Shown: positions 14,076-14,091 of the stretch, piece by piece | Layout of the letters: each line of letters starts with the position of its first letter | Numbering within the stretch: position 1 is the stretch's first letter | Source: Baffinella frigidus | Lineage: Eukaryota; Cryptophyceae; Cryptomonadales; Baffinellaceae | NCBI GenBank assembly: GCA_026770585.1 | Contig: MU646313.1 | Span: forward strand, 512,723-526,813 | DNA: 14,091 nucleotides | Direction of reading: 5' to 3' | Notes under the pieces: model-generated | Seen by the model: only the letters and a program-made list of their open reading frames with translations | What the model was told of the DNA's origin: nothing | Databases searched by the model: none | Translations under genes and position numbers: made by a program

Positions 14076-14091
14076 GTGAACACTAAACCCT

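Noticed and set aside
1-14091. tRNA, rRNA or other known RNA genes
   Set aside because: Hairpins are present (E, R, foldback, 6886-7003), but none shows tRNA arms or recognisable rRNA or snRNA sequence by eye.

Overview
Nature of the window. This is nuclear DNA of a eukaryote, very intron-rich, with GC-rich coding sequence. Its introns are packed with heptad repeats related to the TTTAGGG telomere repeat (CCCTAAA on the + strand). That repeat type occurs in plants, green algae and several protist lineages such as chromerids and dinoflagellates. A photosynthetic protist, for example a prasinophyte-type green alga, is my weak guess; the sequence does not settle it. There is no sign of bacterial gene organisation.

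Main content. One gene on the + strand dominates from about 2124 to the right edge. I reconstruct 18 short exons (39-115 nt). Joined at AG acceptors and GT donors (two GC donors), they give a single open frame of 419 codons plus 2 nt, and every junction phase agrees. The product is the middle of a DDX60-like Ski2-family DExH helicase. It has a Lys/Glu-rich linker, a helical region, the FQLEHMG...WQRELLD lead-in, Walker A (APTSSGKT), motif Ia (VFVAPTKAL) and the LVTVPDCLE segment. Motif II (DEVH) should follow just past the right edge. The N-terminus was not found in this window.

Layout. 1-240: CCCCACA and CCCTAAA arrays. 392-1250: a subtelomere-like array of ~140-bp units cut by E elements. 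1554-2483: whole, broken and partial copies of exon 1, one holding a 150-bp foldback element. 2627-4245: copies of exons 2 and 3, TATACGTA/TA tracts, E elements and a 21-bp minisatellite. 4246-14075: the remaining exons and their introns.

What stands out. Nearly every intron contains extra copies of the end of a neighbouring exon, many still with a splice site. In several introns the duplicated unit is [exon 3' end - donor - short hairpin box 'R' (AAGTTGAC ... GTCAACTT ... GAATAGTC)] repeated in tandem. A second family, 'E', is a MITE-like element of about 160 bp with 27-bp terminal inverted repeats and two internal stems, one of which shows compensated base changes. In 12 of 17 introns the first two intron bases equal the first two bases of the next exon, including both GC-donor introns. 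Together these suggest a gene whose introns arise and grow by local tandem duplication across exon edges, plus invasion by small hairpin elements. That is inference; the repeats themselves are visible in the sequence.
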